Notes: generated by a model not told the origin, from the letters alone. A stretch of 34,116 bases of DNA from Pseudomonas sp. MWU13-2105 (GCF_023242315.1 NZ_JALLIY010000032.1:1-34116); one strand, 5' to 3'; shown: positions 17,443-26,997, counted from the stretch's first letter. A program made the numbers and translations.

Positions 17443-18462
17443 TTAAACCGCTACCAGGCGCACGCTGGCACCTTCGCCGACGCCCAGGGCTTCGGCGGCT
17501 TGCAGGTCCAGGGTGACCGGTTTGCCCGGCGCATAATCGAGCTCCAGCAGCACCGCGCGGTAGTCCTGCAGCAGCGCGTTGGACACCAGGTACTGGCGTC
17601 CGCCGCCCTTGTAGGCGTCACCGATCTTCACCGGCACCACCCGGCTCTGGGCGATGGAGCGAATCCCGCTGACCCGCGCGTGCAGGGTCGGGCCGCCATC
17701 GAAGATGTCGATGTAGTGATCGGTTTCGAAGCCTTCGCGCATCAGGATGTCGAAGGTGATCTGCGCACGCGGGTGCACCTGGCCCATCGCCTCTTGGGCG
17801 GCGTCCGGCAGCAGCGGCACGTAGATCGGGTAATGCGGCATCAGTTCGGCGAGGAAGGTCCGGCTTTTCAGGCCGCACAGGCGCTCGGCCTCGGCGTAGT
17901 TCAGGTCGAAGAAGTTGCGGCCGATGGCGTCCCAGAATGGCGAGTCGCCATGCTCGTCGCTGTAACCGACGATCTCGGTCACCACCGAATCGGCGAAGCG
18001 CTCCGGATGGCTGGCGACGAACAGCAGGCGGCCACGGGAATTGAGCTCCGACCAGGCCGAGCCCACCAGCTCCGGGACCACGTAGAAACTGGTCAGCAGG
18101 CTGTTGCCGGTCAGGTCATGGCACTGCGAAAGCACATGGATCTTGTTGTGGATCTTCAGCTCGCGGGAGGCATGCACGAAGGTCTCATTGCGGAAGCTGT
18201 AGAACGGCTCCGAGTAACCGGCCGAAGCGACGATCGCCGAGCAGCCCGCCAACTTGCCGGTGGCCGTGTCTTCGAGCACGAAGAAATAGCTTTCTTCGCC
18301 ATTGAAGCTGACTTCGGCGGCGAACGAGGCTTCGCTTGCGGCGATCTTGTCGCGCAGGCGGTCTTCGTCATCCGGCAGGGAAGTGACACCGATCGGGCTG
18401 TCCGCGGCCAGGCGCCGTACCTCGTCCAGGTCAGCCATTTGCGCGGGGCGCATCACCAGCAT
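17443..18462 (-). CDS. aruF: Arginine/ornithine N-succinyltransferase, subunit alpha (AruF)
   Basis: 339 residues. It is paralogous to AruG (same opening pattern MLVMRPAQMADLDEVRRLAA, GVTSLPDDEDRL, and YSDEHGDSPFWDAIGRNFF matching the AruG GMSDAAGRSPFW block). It is the first enzyme of arginine catabolism by the AST route, working as a heteromer with AruG. It lies second in the cluster, 181 bp after aruC, with a REP-like hairpin in the gap. Confidence 0.95.
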   Translation of the reverse strand: MLVMRPAQMADLDEVRRLAADSPIGVTSLPDDEDRLRDKIAASEASFAAEVSFNGEESYFFVLEDTATGKLAGCSAIVASAGYSEPFYSFRNETFVHASRELKIHNKIHVLSQCHDLTGNSLLTSFYVVPELVGSAWSELNSRGRLLFVASHPERFADSVVTEIVGYSDEHGDSPFWDAIGRNFFDLNYAEAERLCGLKSRTFLAELMPHYPIYVPLLPDAAQEAMGQVHPRAQITFDILMREGFETDHYIDIFDGGPTLHARVSGIRSIAQSRVVPVKIGDAYKGGGRQYLVSNALLQDYRAVLLELDYAPGKPVTLDLQAAEALGVGEGASVRLVAV

Positions 18463-18543
18463 GGTGTCACTCCTTCAATCCAGAACAGGTCGGCGCTTGG
18501 CGCCGACAGAAAAAAAATACCGGGCGGGGGACGCCGAGCTTCT

Positions 18544-18569
18544 TTGTAGGAGCAAGCTCGTTCCTACAA
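18544..18569. repeat. Short REP-type hairpin between aruC and aruF
   Basis: TTGTAGGAGCAAGCTCGTTC followed by CTACAA: an almost perfect palindrome (arms TTGTAGGA / TTCCTACAA with one mismatch zone) of the REP class common in fluorescent pseudomonads. It is in the 181-bp intergenic gap. Confidence 0.65.
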
Positions 18570-18643
18570 GAAGGGACGTGCGCGCCCGGTACAGGAAATA
18601 TAGGCCCGGCGGCGGCCATCCCGGGCCACCGCCGGGCGGTCCA

Positions 18644-19864
18644 TCAGGCTTGCGTCAGCTTGGCCACGGCGCGCTCGAAGCGATCCAGGCCTTCGTTGAT
18701 GTCCGCGTCTTCAACCACCAGGCTCGGAGCGAAACGAATCACGTCCGGGCCGGCTTGCAGGATCATCAGGTTTTCTTTTTCCGCGGCGTTGAACACGTCC
18801 TTGGCCTTGCCCTTCCAGGCATCGGCCAGCACGCAACCGAGCAACAGGCCCATCCCCCGCACCTGGGTGAACAGGCCGTATTTGGCGCCGATCTGCTCCA
18901 GGCGGGTCTTGAACAGGTCGTGCTTGGCTTTCACGCCGCTCAATACCTGCGGGGTGTTGACCACATCGATCACCGCGTTGCCGACCGCGCACGCCAGCGG
19001 GTTGCCGCCGTAGGTGGTGCCGTGGGTGCCGACCACCAGGTGCTTGGCCAGCGCTTCAGTGGTGAGCATCGCGGCGATCGGGAAACCGCCGCCCAGGCTC
19101 TTGGCGCTGGTGAGGATGTCCGGGGTCACGCCGTATTCCATGTAGGCGAACAGCGAGCCGCTGCGGCCCATGCCGGTCTGCACTTCGTCGAATACCAGCA
19201 GCGCGTCGTGCTGGTTGCACAGCTCGCGGGCGCCTTGCAGGTAGGCCAACTCGGCCGGCAGCACGCCGCCTTCGCCCTGGATCGGCTCCAGCACCACGGC
19301 GCAGGTCTTGTCCGAGATCGCGGCTTTCAACGCGTCGAGGTCATTGAACGGCACGTGGGTGATACCGGTGATCTTCGGACCGAAGCCATCGGAATACTTC
19401 GACTGGCCACCGACGTTCACGGTGAACAGGGTGCGACCGTGGAAGCTGTTCAGCGCGGCGATGATTTCGTACTTTTCCGAACCGAAGCGGTCGAACGCGA
19501 CACGTCGGGCCAGCTTGAAAGCGGCCTCGTTGGCTTCGGCGCCGGAGTTGCAGAAGAACACGCGCTCGGCGAAGGTCGCGTCCACCAGTTTCTTGGCCAG
19601 GCGCAGGGCCGGCTCGTTGGTGAATACGTTGGACACATGCCACAGCTTGTTCGCCTGCTCGGTCAGCGCGCCGACCAGCGCCGGGTGTGCGTGGCCCAAC
19701 ACGTTAACCGCGATACCGCCGGCGAAATCGATCAGCTCCCGGCCCGCCTGGTCCCATACTCGGGAACCCGCGCCGCGCACAGGAATAAAAGCCGCAGGTG
19801 CGTAGTTGGGAACCATGACCTGGTCGAAATCGGCGCGTTGCACCGGAGCTTGCTCAACGGACAT
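18644..19864 (-). CDS. aruC: Succinylornithine aminotransferase (also acetylornithine aminotransferase)
   Basis: 406 residues, class III PLP aminotransferase. The pyridoxal lysine is K255 in LTSAKSLGGGFPIAAM. The DEVQTGMGRSG stretch supplies the cofactor-binding aspartate, and NSGAEANEAAFKLARR binds phosphate. It converts succinylornithine plus 2-oxoglutarate to the semialdehyde plus glutamate. In P. aeruginosa AruC doubles as ArgD. It is the first gene of the catabolic operon, preceded by TGTCGC half-sites that suggest direct ArgR activation. It is the same as astC. Confidence 0.96.
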   Translation of the reverse strand: MSVEQAPVQRADFDQVMVPNYAPAAFIPVRGAGSRVWDQAGRELIDFAGGIAVNVLGHAHPALVGALTEQANKLWHVSNVFTNEPALRLAKKLVDATFAERVFFCNSGAEANEAAFKLARRVAFDRFGSEKYEIIAALNSFHGRTLFTVNVGGQSKYSDGFGPKITGITHVPFNDLDALKAAISDKTCAVVLEPIQGEGGVLPAELAYLQGARELCNQHDALLVFDEVQTGMGRSGSLFAYMEYGVTPDILTSAKSLGGGFPIAAMLTTEALAKHLVVGTHGTTYGGNPLACAVGNAVIDVVNTPQVLSGVKAKHDLFKTRLEQIGAKYGLFTQVRGMGLLLGCVLADAWKGKAKDVFNAAEKENLMILQAGPDVIRFAPSLVVEDADINEGLDRFERAVAKLTQA

Positions 19865-19942
19865 CGGAGTCTCCTGAAGAGGAACGCCTGCCTGGAACTG
19901 GCGAGCGATGGGGGGATTGTAAGGACAGTTTTCGGTCAGGCC

Positions 19943-20009
19943 TTGCCGCCAAGCGACAACTTCTTATAGCGCCAAACCGGCTTTTACCGAGGTTGTCGGC
20001 AATGCGACA
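19943..20009 (-). promoter_or_regulatory. Candidate ArgR operator upstream of aruC
   Basis: Two TGTCGC half-sites face aruC: 19958-19953, followed after 8 bp by AA (exact TGTCGC-N8-AA), and 20009-20004 (TGTCGC-N8-CA). The second is part of a perfect inverted repeat TTGTCG-N6-CGACAA on the plus strand at 19993-20010. The P. aeruginosa ArgR consensus is TGTCGC-N8-AA. TATAAG between them (19964-19969) could be a -10 box. Confidence 0.6.
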
Positions 20010-20128
20010 AATTGCGTCGCAAAGGCGCAGTTTAAACGCTGGACCGGGTTTTGGTATCTATTTAGGCACGGCTGTCCCCGGGTGCTGGATAGCCTCGTTG
20101 CTTTACCCGCCGCACGAGAAACCGCGCC

Positions 20129-23100
20129 ATGCCGACGCCCGCCGAAACCACGCCCGCGCATTACCCCGACAATTTCGAACTGATCAAAAGCAAACTGCCG
20201 GACTGGCTGACCAACGCCGCCCCGATCCTGCGCCAGGCCCATGGCGACAGCCTGCTGCTGACCCACACCCACAAGGCCAAGCTGGCCGAGCAGTTGCGAG
20301 CCTTGCAAGGCATCGAGGCCTTTGCCGCGCCGATCCTGTACAACGCCCTGAAAACCCGCTTCGGGCACGAACTGGATCTGCAGCGCGACCGACTGACCAG
20401 CATTCGACTGATCAGCGCCGCCACGCTCTCGACGTCACGCGAGGTCTGCGTCGTCGATATGAGCCTGTTTGAGGCCGCCCTGAAGAATTTCGTCGACCCC
20501 CGGCATGAAAACCCGACCTTTTATAATGAGTCCAGCCTGTACCGCAGGGTGGATGGCAGACAGAATCTGCCGATCCAGGCCTTCACGCTCCGAACTTTCG
20601 TCAAGCTGTGCCGGGAACTGGATATCGGCGGCCAATACAACCGTCACATGGAGGACGTGCTGCAACCGAAAAAGCCTTCCGGCGAAGCGGACAACCGCTT
20701 TCGCGATCAGTTTGAACTCAGCGAAAGCTACGAACTCCTCACCCAGACCCATATTGCCCTGATGAAAGGCAATATCAGCCGCTCGACCCACGCGCTGCTG
20801 ATGGCCGCCAGCCAAAAGGGTCGCCTGCCGTACTGGGATGGCAAGCCGGTGAACTGCTGCGAACTGCAAATGTTCAACTTCAGAACGCCACTCAGCAGTT
20901 CGATCGGCGTCACGCTCAAAGGCGCCCTGCTGATCGAGCACCAGGACACCCTGGCCACGCGCCCCCGCCCTTGCATCGTCTATCTGAGCGGAGATCCGGA
21001 CCAGGCGCTCAAGCAATACGCCAGCTTCGAGGCATTCGAGCAGGAACTGGCCAGCCGCCTGGCCAGCAGCGCCTATCGGAGCTTCTTCAACCGCTACATC
21101 AACCAGCGTACCCAAGCGGCTTTTTCCAGCGCCCTCGAGCGCCACCTTTCCACTTCCGGCAAGGCTGCCGAGCTGCAACTCAAGCGCTTCCCGCTGATCG
21201 ACCATGCGCTACGCGAGCTGTATTCCCAACATCTGGTCAAGTTGCTGGACGACGGCAATTGCAACGCCGTCCCGGTGGCCGCCATCGACCGCCAGGAGCA
21301 TCGCGAATACCTGCAATCGCTGGGCAATACCGGCCTGAATCTGTTGAATGCCGCCGCCCTGTTCGTTCCCGGCCTGGGCGAAGCGATGCTGGCGGTGGCC
21401 GGCGCGCAAATGTTCAGCGCGATCTACAACGGCATCGAGGACTGGCGTCACGACGAGCGCGAGCAAGGCCTCAAGGGCCTGATCGGTGTCAGCCTGAACC
21501 TGGCGCTGATCGGCGGTATCAGCCTGGTCGCCCATCGCTTCGCCGGGGCCGAATGGGTCAGCGAGCTGAAACAGGTGACTCTGCCCGGCGGCGAAAGCGC
21601 CCTGTGGAAACCCGACCTGGCGCCCTACGAACACCTGGAGTTAGCCGAACACGTAAAACCGAACGCCAACGGCCTCCATACCATCAACAACCGCCAGTAC
21701 CTCAGGCAAGGCGAGCGCTTCTATGAAGTCGAGCTCAACTCCCAGGGCAATCGCGGCCGGATCAAACATCCACGCCGCCCCAGCCAATACTCACCCGCCT
21801 TCTGGCATAACGGTGCCGGTGCCTGGTTTCACGAACTGGAGAATCCCTTGCAGTGGCAAGGCCCGCAGTTGATACACCGCCTGGGTTTCGCCGGCGAAGC
21901 CTTGTCCGATCTCGACAGCCTGCGGATCATGGCTGTCAGCGACTCCGACGAAGCCCTGCTGCGCCGGGTACATTTCGACAGCCAGCCGCCCCCCGCCCTG
22001 CTCAAGGACAGCCTGCTGCGCTTTCGCCTCGACCGCGATATCCAGCGCTTCATCGAACAGCTGGCCCAAGGCGAGGCCGCGCCTGACGAGAGCATGCAGG
22101 AACAAATCCTCCTGGATTTCTGGCAATCGCAACCCAAGGCCTTGCGGGTGGTGGACGAGCGGGGACAGGTGATCATGGAAACTGTTCGCCCCGGCAAGGC
22201 CCAGGGGCAACGGGTAGTCATCGCGCTCGACCAATTGCACAACGGCGACCTGCTCAAGGCCGTACTGAACTCACCCGACCTGGAAGAAAACGAGATCCGC
22301 GCACTGCTCGGGGAAAGCCAGAGTTTCGCCGCGGCCGCCGAAAAGCCAGAAACTCGGTTGCTGAACTTGCGCAAGCGACTCGCCCGCCACGCCCGACACC
22401 GGCAAAAAGCCCTGTTCGAATCGCAATACCGATTTCGCACGCAATCACGCGAGCCCTCCGTCGTCGTACTGCAAACAGCCTTTCCCGAGCTGCCCGTGGC
22501 CGTGCTCGAAGAACTCATCGAACATGCCAGCGGTGCGCAACTGCAAGCCTTGCGCGAGTCCGCCGAGATTGCACCGGGGCTCGCCGACGAGGCCGAACTG
22601 TATCGCCAGCAGGTGCGCCTGGCCCGCGCCCGCGAAGGCCTGTACCTGAGATCCAGCGGTAGTGCCGACAGCGAAAAGCTCATCCTGCACAGCGTGCAAC
22701 GTCTACCGGGCTGGTCCGCGCAGGTGCGTATCGAAGTCCGCGCGCAATCGTCGGTCGGCCCCTTGCTCGACAGCATCGGCGCCAGCGATGCGCCGATCTG
22801 CAAAGTGCTGATCAAGGAAAATGACCTGTACCAGACTCGCGACGCCCAAGACCAGGAACTGCACGGCTCCGACAATCTCTATGCATCGCTGCTGCATGCC
22901 TTGCCTGACACCCAGCGCAATCAACTGGGCTACCCCAACCCCAGCCAGGGCGAGCATTTGCAGCAAGCCGTGCGGAACAGCCGCTTACCCGATGCCGACA
23001 CCCTCCGCCAGTGGCTGGACATGCCACCGGCCATCCCCAGCGAACACTCACCGATGGCCTTGGCTAAAAGGCGCCGCGGTTATCCGCTCAGCGGTCGTGG

Positions 23101-25084
23101 CGCGCCGCGAGCAGGCAGTCGCTGGGCCCTCGAAGATCGGGTAGCGCGGCTGTTCCCGAGCCTTTCCGATGAGCAGGTCCGGCAATTTATCGGCAGCCTG
23201 GACAGCATACGGGTCTTCGATGAACTGCGACGCCTGGAGCAAGAGTACGAACAACTGAGCCAGGAGCTGGATCTCTGGTCATTCATCACCGCCGCCACCC
23301 ACCCGGCAACCGGAGAACGCTTGAGCCTGATGCAGCGCATCAACCAACAACGGACCCGCAGCCAGTTCGCCGAAGCCATCCGCCGTTGCTGGCGCCGTGA
23401 ACCCGACCTGCTCTACTCCAACAACCCCGAGGAGCACGGCTACACCCTCAGCGCCAACGGTCTGCTGGGCCAACTGCCGGAACTGTCCGTTGACTTCAAG
23501 CATGTCCGCTACCTGAACCTGGTGGCCAATACCCCGGCCCTGGAACTGGCCCAGTTCATCGAACACTTCCCCAACCTGCGTCAGCTCTCCATACGCGGCT
23601 TCCAACTCGACACCCTGCCCGAATCGATATCCCGGGGACGACTGACCGAACTGAGCCTGGTCGACTGCAATGTGCGCCTGAGACACGAAACCGCGCGGGC
23701 ACTCTCGGCGATGCAAAGCCTGGAGATCCTCGACCTGAGTGGCAACCCGCTCGGCCTGCTCCCCGACCTCAGTCAACTGCATGCGCTGAAAGTGCTCGAC
23801 CTGAGTCGCACCGGGATCGCTGCGATCCCATCCAGCCTGTTCGAGCTGCCGCGACTGGAAGCCGCCCTGCTCACCGAAAACGCCATCAGCGACCTGCCGC
23901 AGAGCATCAACGAGATGTCCGGCGACCTCGGCTCCGGCCTGGACCTGAGCGGCAACCCGCTCTCCGAGATCAGCCTGCAACGCGCCCGCGACTACTACCG
24001 CAGAACGGGCCACTCACTCGGCGTCCAGTCCCAGGCCGAGCGAGCCCGGATACGGGCGCTTTATCCGGGCCTGAATGACCAGCAATTGGAGAGTTTCATC
24101 CGAGCCCAGCCGCGCCTCCTTGAGGAGTCCCTGAGTCGCTTGAGCCAACTGGAAGCCCAGTACCGCCTGTTGCGCGCCGATCTACAGGCCTGGAGCGGCG
24201 ATATCCCCGCGCTCCACCCGGAAACACAGGAGCCACTCAGCGCTGTCGAACTGGCGGTGGAAAGCCTGAACCGACAGGACTTTGCGCAGCAACTGCAACG
24301 TAGCTGGCAACGCCAGAGTGAAGAGCAACTGCCTGACGGTACAGGTTTTTATAGCTTCACCTTCACCCAGAAAATCACCGGCAGCCTGCCCGTGCTTTCG
24401 GCGGATTTCAGCCATATCGCCCGCCTCGAAATCCATGGTTACGGCGCCAGCCATGGGCTCGATGCCTTCCTCCACAGTTTCCCCCATCTACGCGCGTTGT
24501 ATGCCTCCAGCCTTATCGACCGGGACTTCCCCGCCATGATTTTCGACTTGCCGCACTTGAGAAACCTGGAACTGCCCTATGGCCTGATCCAACTGAACGC
24601 AGCCTCACACGCGCAGCTCGCGGACATGACCGGCTTGCGCACGCTCGACCTGTCCGGCAATCCGCTGCAAGCGGAGCCGCTGCATGTCGCGGGAACACGG
24701 CTGACGCCGAACGTGACACGGATGACGAGCCTGAGAGTCCTCGACCTGAGCGACAGCCGTATAGAGCAGCCCCCCGAAGGGCTGTTCAGGTTGCGCATGC
24801 TGGAGATTGCCGACTTGCGCGACAACCAGATCGGCGACATACCGGAAAGTCTTTTCGAGGTACCGACCTCGCAACCCGTGACCTATGACTTCAGGAACAA
24901 CCCGTTGACGGAGGCCAGTATCCAGAGAGTGCGCAGCTACAGGGAACTGAACGGTGGGGTACAGGAGGTCAGAATCCTGATCGGCGACGAGTCGAGCAGT
25001 AGCGAAGAGAGCGAGAGCGACACTGACAGCAACGTTCCGCCATTGGCCTCACCCACGCCGCCGCCCACGGCTCATGAGGAGTAA
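20129..25084 (+). CDS. Giant dermonecrotic-toxin-domain / leucine-rich-repeat protein
   Basis: 1651 residues, no signal peptide. Residues 1-390 resemble the DUF6543 dermonecrotic-toxin-like N-terminus of large Pseudomonas LRR proteins (HYPDNFELIKSKLPDWL, IEAFAAPILYNALK). About 395-470 is hydrophobic and glycine-rich and could insert in a membrane. Residues 470-1000 are a mixed helical region. From 1001 a module of helical bundle plus LPX-type LRRs (LEILDLSGNPLGLLP) occurs twice, the second copy starting near 1303. The tail 1619-1651 is Ser/Glu/Asp then Pro-rich. Relatives often end in a NEL ubiquitin-ligase domain; here there is none, and no cysteine occurs after C1180. The ribosome site is weak (ACGAG). 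It is divergent from aruC and convergent with argR (3 bp between stops). A secreted effector or toxin is likely but unproven; no secretion genes or immunity gene are adjacent. Confidence 0.8.
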   Translation: MPTPAETTPAHYPDNFELIKSKLPDWLTNAAPILRQAHGDSLLLTHTHKAKLAEQLRALQGIEAFAAPILYNALKTRFGHELDLQRDRLTSIRLISAATLSTSREVCVVDMSLFEAALKNFVDPRHENPTFYNESSLYRRVDGRQNLPIQAFTLRTFVKLCRELDIGGQYNRHMEDVLQPKKPSGEADNRFRDQFELSESYELLTQTHIALMKGNISRSTHALLMAASQKGRLPYWDGKPVNCCELQMFNFRTPLSSSIGVTLKGALLIEHQDTLATRPRPCIVYLSGDPDQALKQYASFEAFEQELASRLASSAYRSFFNRYINQRTQAAFSSALERHLSTSGKAAELQLKRFPLIDHALRELYSQHLVKLLDDGNCNAVPVAAIDRQEHREYLQSLGNTGLNLLNAAALFVPGLGEAMLAVAGAQMFSAIYNGIEDWRHDEREQGLKGLIGVSLNLALIGGISLVAHRFAGAEWVSELKQVTLPGGESALWKPDLAPYEHLELAEHVKPNANGLHTINNRQYLRQGERFYEVELNSQGNRGRIKHPRRPSQYSPAFWHNGAGAWFHELENPLQWQGPQLIHRLGFAGEALSDLDSLRIMAVSDSDEALLRRVHFDSQPPPALLKDSLLRFRLDRDIQRFIEQLAQGEAAPDESMQEQILLDFWQSQPKALRVVDERGQVIMETVRPGKAQGQRVVIALDQLHNGDLLKAVLNSPDLEENEIRALLGESQSFAAAAEKPETRLLNLRKRLARHARHRQKALFESQYRFRTQSREPSVVVLQTAFPELPVAVLEELIEHASGAQLQALRESAEIAPGLADEAELYRQQVRLARAREGLYLRSSGSADSEKLILHSVQRLPGWSAQVRIEVRAQSSVGPLLDSIGASDAPICKVLIKENDLYQTRDAQDQELHGSDNLYASLLHALPDTQRNQLGYPNPSQGEHLQQAVRNSRLPDADTLRQWLDMPPAIPSEHSPMALAKRRRGYPLSGRGAPRAGSRWALEDRVARLFPSLSDEQVRQFIGSLDSIRVFDELRRLEQEYEQLSQELDLWSFITAATHPATGERLSLMQRINQQRTRSQFAEAIRRCWRREPDLLYSNNPEEHGYTLSANGLLGQLPELSVDFKHVRYLNLVANTPALELAQFIEHFPNLRQLSIRGFQLDTLPESISRGRLTELSLVDCNVRLRHETARALSAMQSLEILDLSGNPLGLLPDLSQLHALKVLDLSRTGIAAIPSSLFELPRLEAALLTENAISDLPQSINEMSGDLGSGLDLSGNPLSEISLQRARDYYRRTGHSLGVQSQAERARIRALYPGLNDQQLESFIRAQPRLLEESLSRLSQLEAQYRLLRADLQAWSGDIPALHPETQEPLSAVELAVESLNRQDFAQQLQRSWQRQSEEQLPDGTGFYSFTFTQKITGSLPVLSADFSHIARLEIHGYGASHGLDAFLHSFPHLRALYASSLIDRDFPAMIFDLPHLRNLELPYGLIQLNAASHAQLADMTGLRTLDLSGNPLQAEPLHVAGTRLTPNVTRMTSLRVLDLSDSRIEQPPEGLFRLRMLEIADLRDNQIGDIPESLFEVPTSQPVTYDFRNNPLTEASIQRVRSYRELNGGVQEVRILIGDESSSSEESESDTDSNVPPLASPTPPPTAHEE

Positions 25085-25087
25085 GCC

Positions 25088-26080
25088 TCAGCCGCGTTCC
25101 GAAGGCACCGACGACAACTCGAACGGACTGCTGCTGCGCCGCTGGTTGCGATCTTCCCGCGGCGTGGCGCCAAAGAAATTGCGGTAGGCGCTGGAGAAAT
25201 GCGGCCCCGAGGAGAAACCGCAGGACAGGCCGATCTGGATGATCGACTTGCTGGTCTGCATCAGCATCTGCCGGGCCTTGTTCAAGCGCAGCTCCAGGTA
25301 ATACTGGCTCGGCACGCGGTTGAGGTATTGCTTGAAGATCCGCTCAAGCTGACGCCGCGAGACACAGACATGCTGGGCGATCTCGTCGGTGGTCAGCGGC
25401 TCCTCGATATTGGCTTCCATCAACAGCACGGCCTGGGTCAGCTTCGGATGGCTGGAGCCCAGGCGGTTCTGCAACGGAATGCGCTGACGCTCGCCGCCTT
25501 CGCGGATGCGCTCGACCACCAGTTCCTCGGAGACCGCGCCGGCCAATTCAGCCCCATGGTCACGGGCCAGTACCGCCAACAACAGGTCCAGTACCGACAT
25601 GCCACCGCAGGCGGTCAGGCGATCACGGTCCCAGTCGAACAGATGACTGGTGGCGATCACCTTGGGGAAACGTTCGGCGAAATCATCCTGCCAGCGCCAG
25701 TGTACCGCCGCGCGGTAACCGTCGAGCAGACCGAGCTGGGCCAGCGGGTAGACCCCGGCGGACAAACCGGCCACCACGCAACCGGCGCGAACCAGTTGCT
25801 TGAGCGCACTGCTCAAGGCCGGTGCCAGGCTGGTCGGTGGCTCGTCGGCCAGCAGGAAGAGTTTCTGGAAGCCTTCCAGCTTGCCGGCCCAGGGTTCGCC
25901 AGGCAGATGCCAGCTACCACCGGGCAGGGCCTCGGCAAGCGCTTCGGCCTGCAGGAAGGACAGTTCGTAGACGACTTCCGGATGCACCCGCTGTGCGACA
26001 CGCAAGGCCTCCTCGGCCAGCGCCAGCGTCAAGGCTTGGGTGCTGGGCCAAATCAGGAAACCAATTCGATGGGCAGTCAT
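25088..26080 (-). CDS. argR: ArgR, AraC-family arginine-responsive regulator
   Basis: 330 residues from MTAHRIGFLIWPSTQALTLA (26080; upstream methionines in the same frame are not supported by a ribosome site or family alignment). P. aeruginosa ArgR has 329. The N-terminal half is a DJ-1/GATase1-like sensor domain typical of GlxA-type AraC regulators (AGLSAGVYPLAQLGLL near 130). The C-terminal 100 residues are a double HTH: TDEIAQHVCVSRRQLERIFK and KSIIQIGLSCGFSSGPHFSS. It activates aru and aot genes and controls arginine biosynthesis with arginine. It is the last gene of the aot operon, 124 bp after aotP. Its stop almost abuts the stop of the convergent LRR gene. Confidence 0.96.
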   Translation of the reverse strand: MTAHRIGFLIWPSTQALTLALAEEALRVAQRVHPEVVYELSFLQAEALAEALPGGSWHLPGEPWAGKLEGFQKLFLLADEPPTSLAPALSSALKQLVRAGCVVAGLSAGVYPLAQLGLLDGYRAAVHWRWQDDFAERFPKVIATSHLFDWDRDRLTACGGMSVLDLLLAVLARDHGAELAGAVSEELVVERIREGGERQRIPLQNRLGSSHPKLTQAVLLMEANIEEPLTTDEIAQHVCVSRRQLERIFKQYLNRVPSQYYLELRLNKARQMLMQTSKSIIQIGLSCGFSSGPHFSSAYRNFFGATPREDRNQRRSSSPFELSSVPSERG

Positions 26081-26204
26081 GGCAGGCAATCCGAAAACAG
26101 AACAGAGTGAAAAGCCGAGGGCAGCCAACTCAAAGTAGACCACGCCGCGCTCGGCGCGCAGCATGACCTATTTGGGTGCGCAACGGCAGCATAAAAAGCG
26201 ACGA

Positions 26205-26969
26205 CTATTTCAAGCTGCCCGAGAGGAATTGCTGCAGGCGCTCGGACTGCGGGTTGACCAATACCTCGCGCGGATTGCCGCGTTCTTCGACCACGCCTTT
26301 ATGCAAAAACACCAGCTGGTTGGAGACTTCACGGGCAAAGCCCATCTCGTGGGTCACCACCACCATGGTCCGACCTTCCTGGGCCAGGGCCTGCATCACC
26401 TTCAGCACATCGCCGACCAGTTCCGGGTCGAGCGCCGAGGTCGGCTCGTCGAACAGCATCACTTCCGGCTCCACCGCCAGTGCCCGGGCAATCGCCACGC
26501 GCTGCTGCTCGCCGCCGGACATATGGCCCGGGTAGGCGTCCTTGCGATGCGCCACACCGACTTTCGCCAGATAGTACTCGGCCTTTTCCAGTGCCTCTTT
26601 CCTCGACATGCCGAGGACGTGAATCGGTGCCTCGATAATGTTTTCCAACGCGGTCATGTGCGACCACAGGTTGAAATGCTGAAACACCATCGACAGCCGC
26701 GAGCGCATGCGCTGCAGCTGCTTAGGGTCGGCGGCCTTCAGCGCGCCATCCTTGCCGGCCACCAGCTTCAGCTCTTCATTGTTCAGCAGGATACGCCCGG
26801 CATAGGGCTGCTCCAGCAGGTTGATGCAGCGCAGGAAAGTACTTTTGCCGGAGCCACTGGAGCCGATGATGCTGATCACATCGCCGGCGGCGGCTTCCAG
26901 GGACACGCCCTTGAGCACTTCGTGACTGCCATAGCGTTTATGCAGGTCTTGGACTTCAAGCTTGTACAT
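26205..26969 (-). CDS. aotP: Arginine/ornithine ABC transporter ATP-binding protein
   Basis: 254 residues from MYKLEVQDLHKRYGSHEVLK (26969). Walker A GSSGSGKST near residue 36, Q-loop VFQHFNLWSH, signature MSGGEQQRVAIARAL, Walker B VMLFDEPTSALDP, H-loop VVVTHEMGFA. It is of the HisP/polar amino acid class. It energises uptake by AotQM with AotJ. It begins 28 bp after the aotO stop. Confidence 0.96.
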   Translation of the reverse strand: MYKLEVQDLHKRYGSHEVLKGVSLEAAAGDVISIIGSSGSGKSTFLRCINLLEQPYAGRILLNNEELKLVAGKDGALKAADPKQLQRMRSRLSMVFQHFNLWSHMTALENIIEAPIHVLGMSRKEALEKAEYYLAKVGVAHRKDAYPGHMSGGEQQRVAIARALAVEPEVMLFDEPTSALDPELVGDVLKVMQALAQEGRTMVVVTHEMGFAREVSNQLVFLHKGVVEERGNPREVLVNPQSERLQQFLSGSLK

Positions 26970-26997
26970 GCGGTCGGTTCTCACAAAAACAGTCAGG

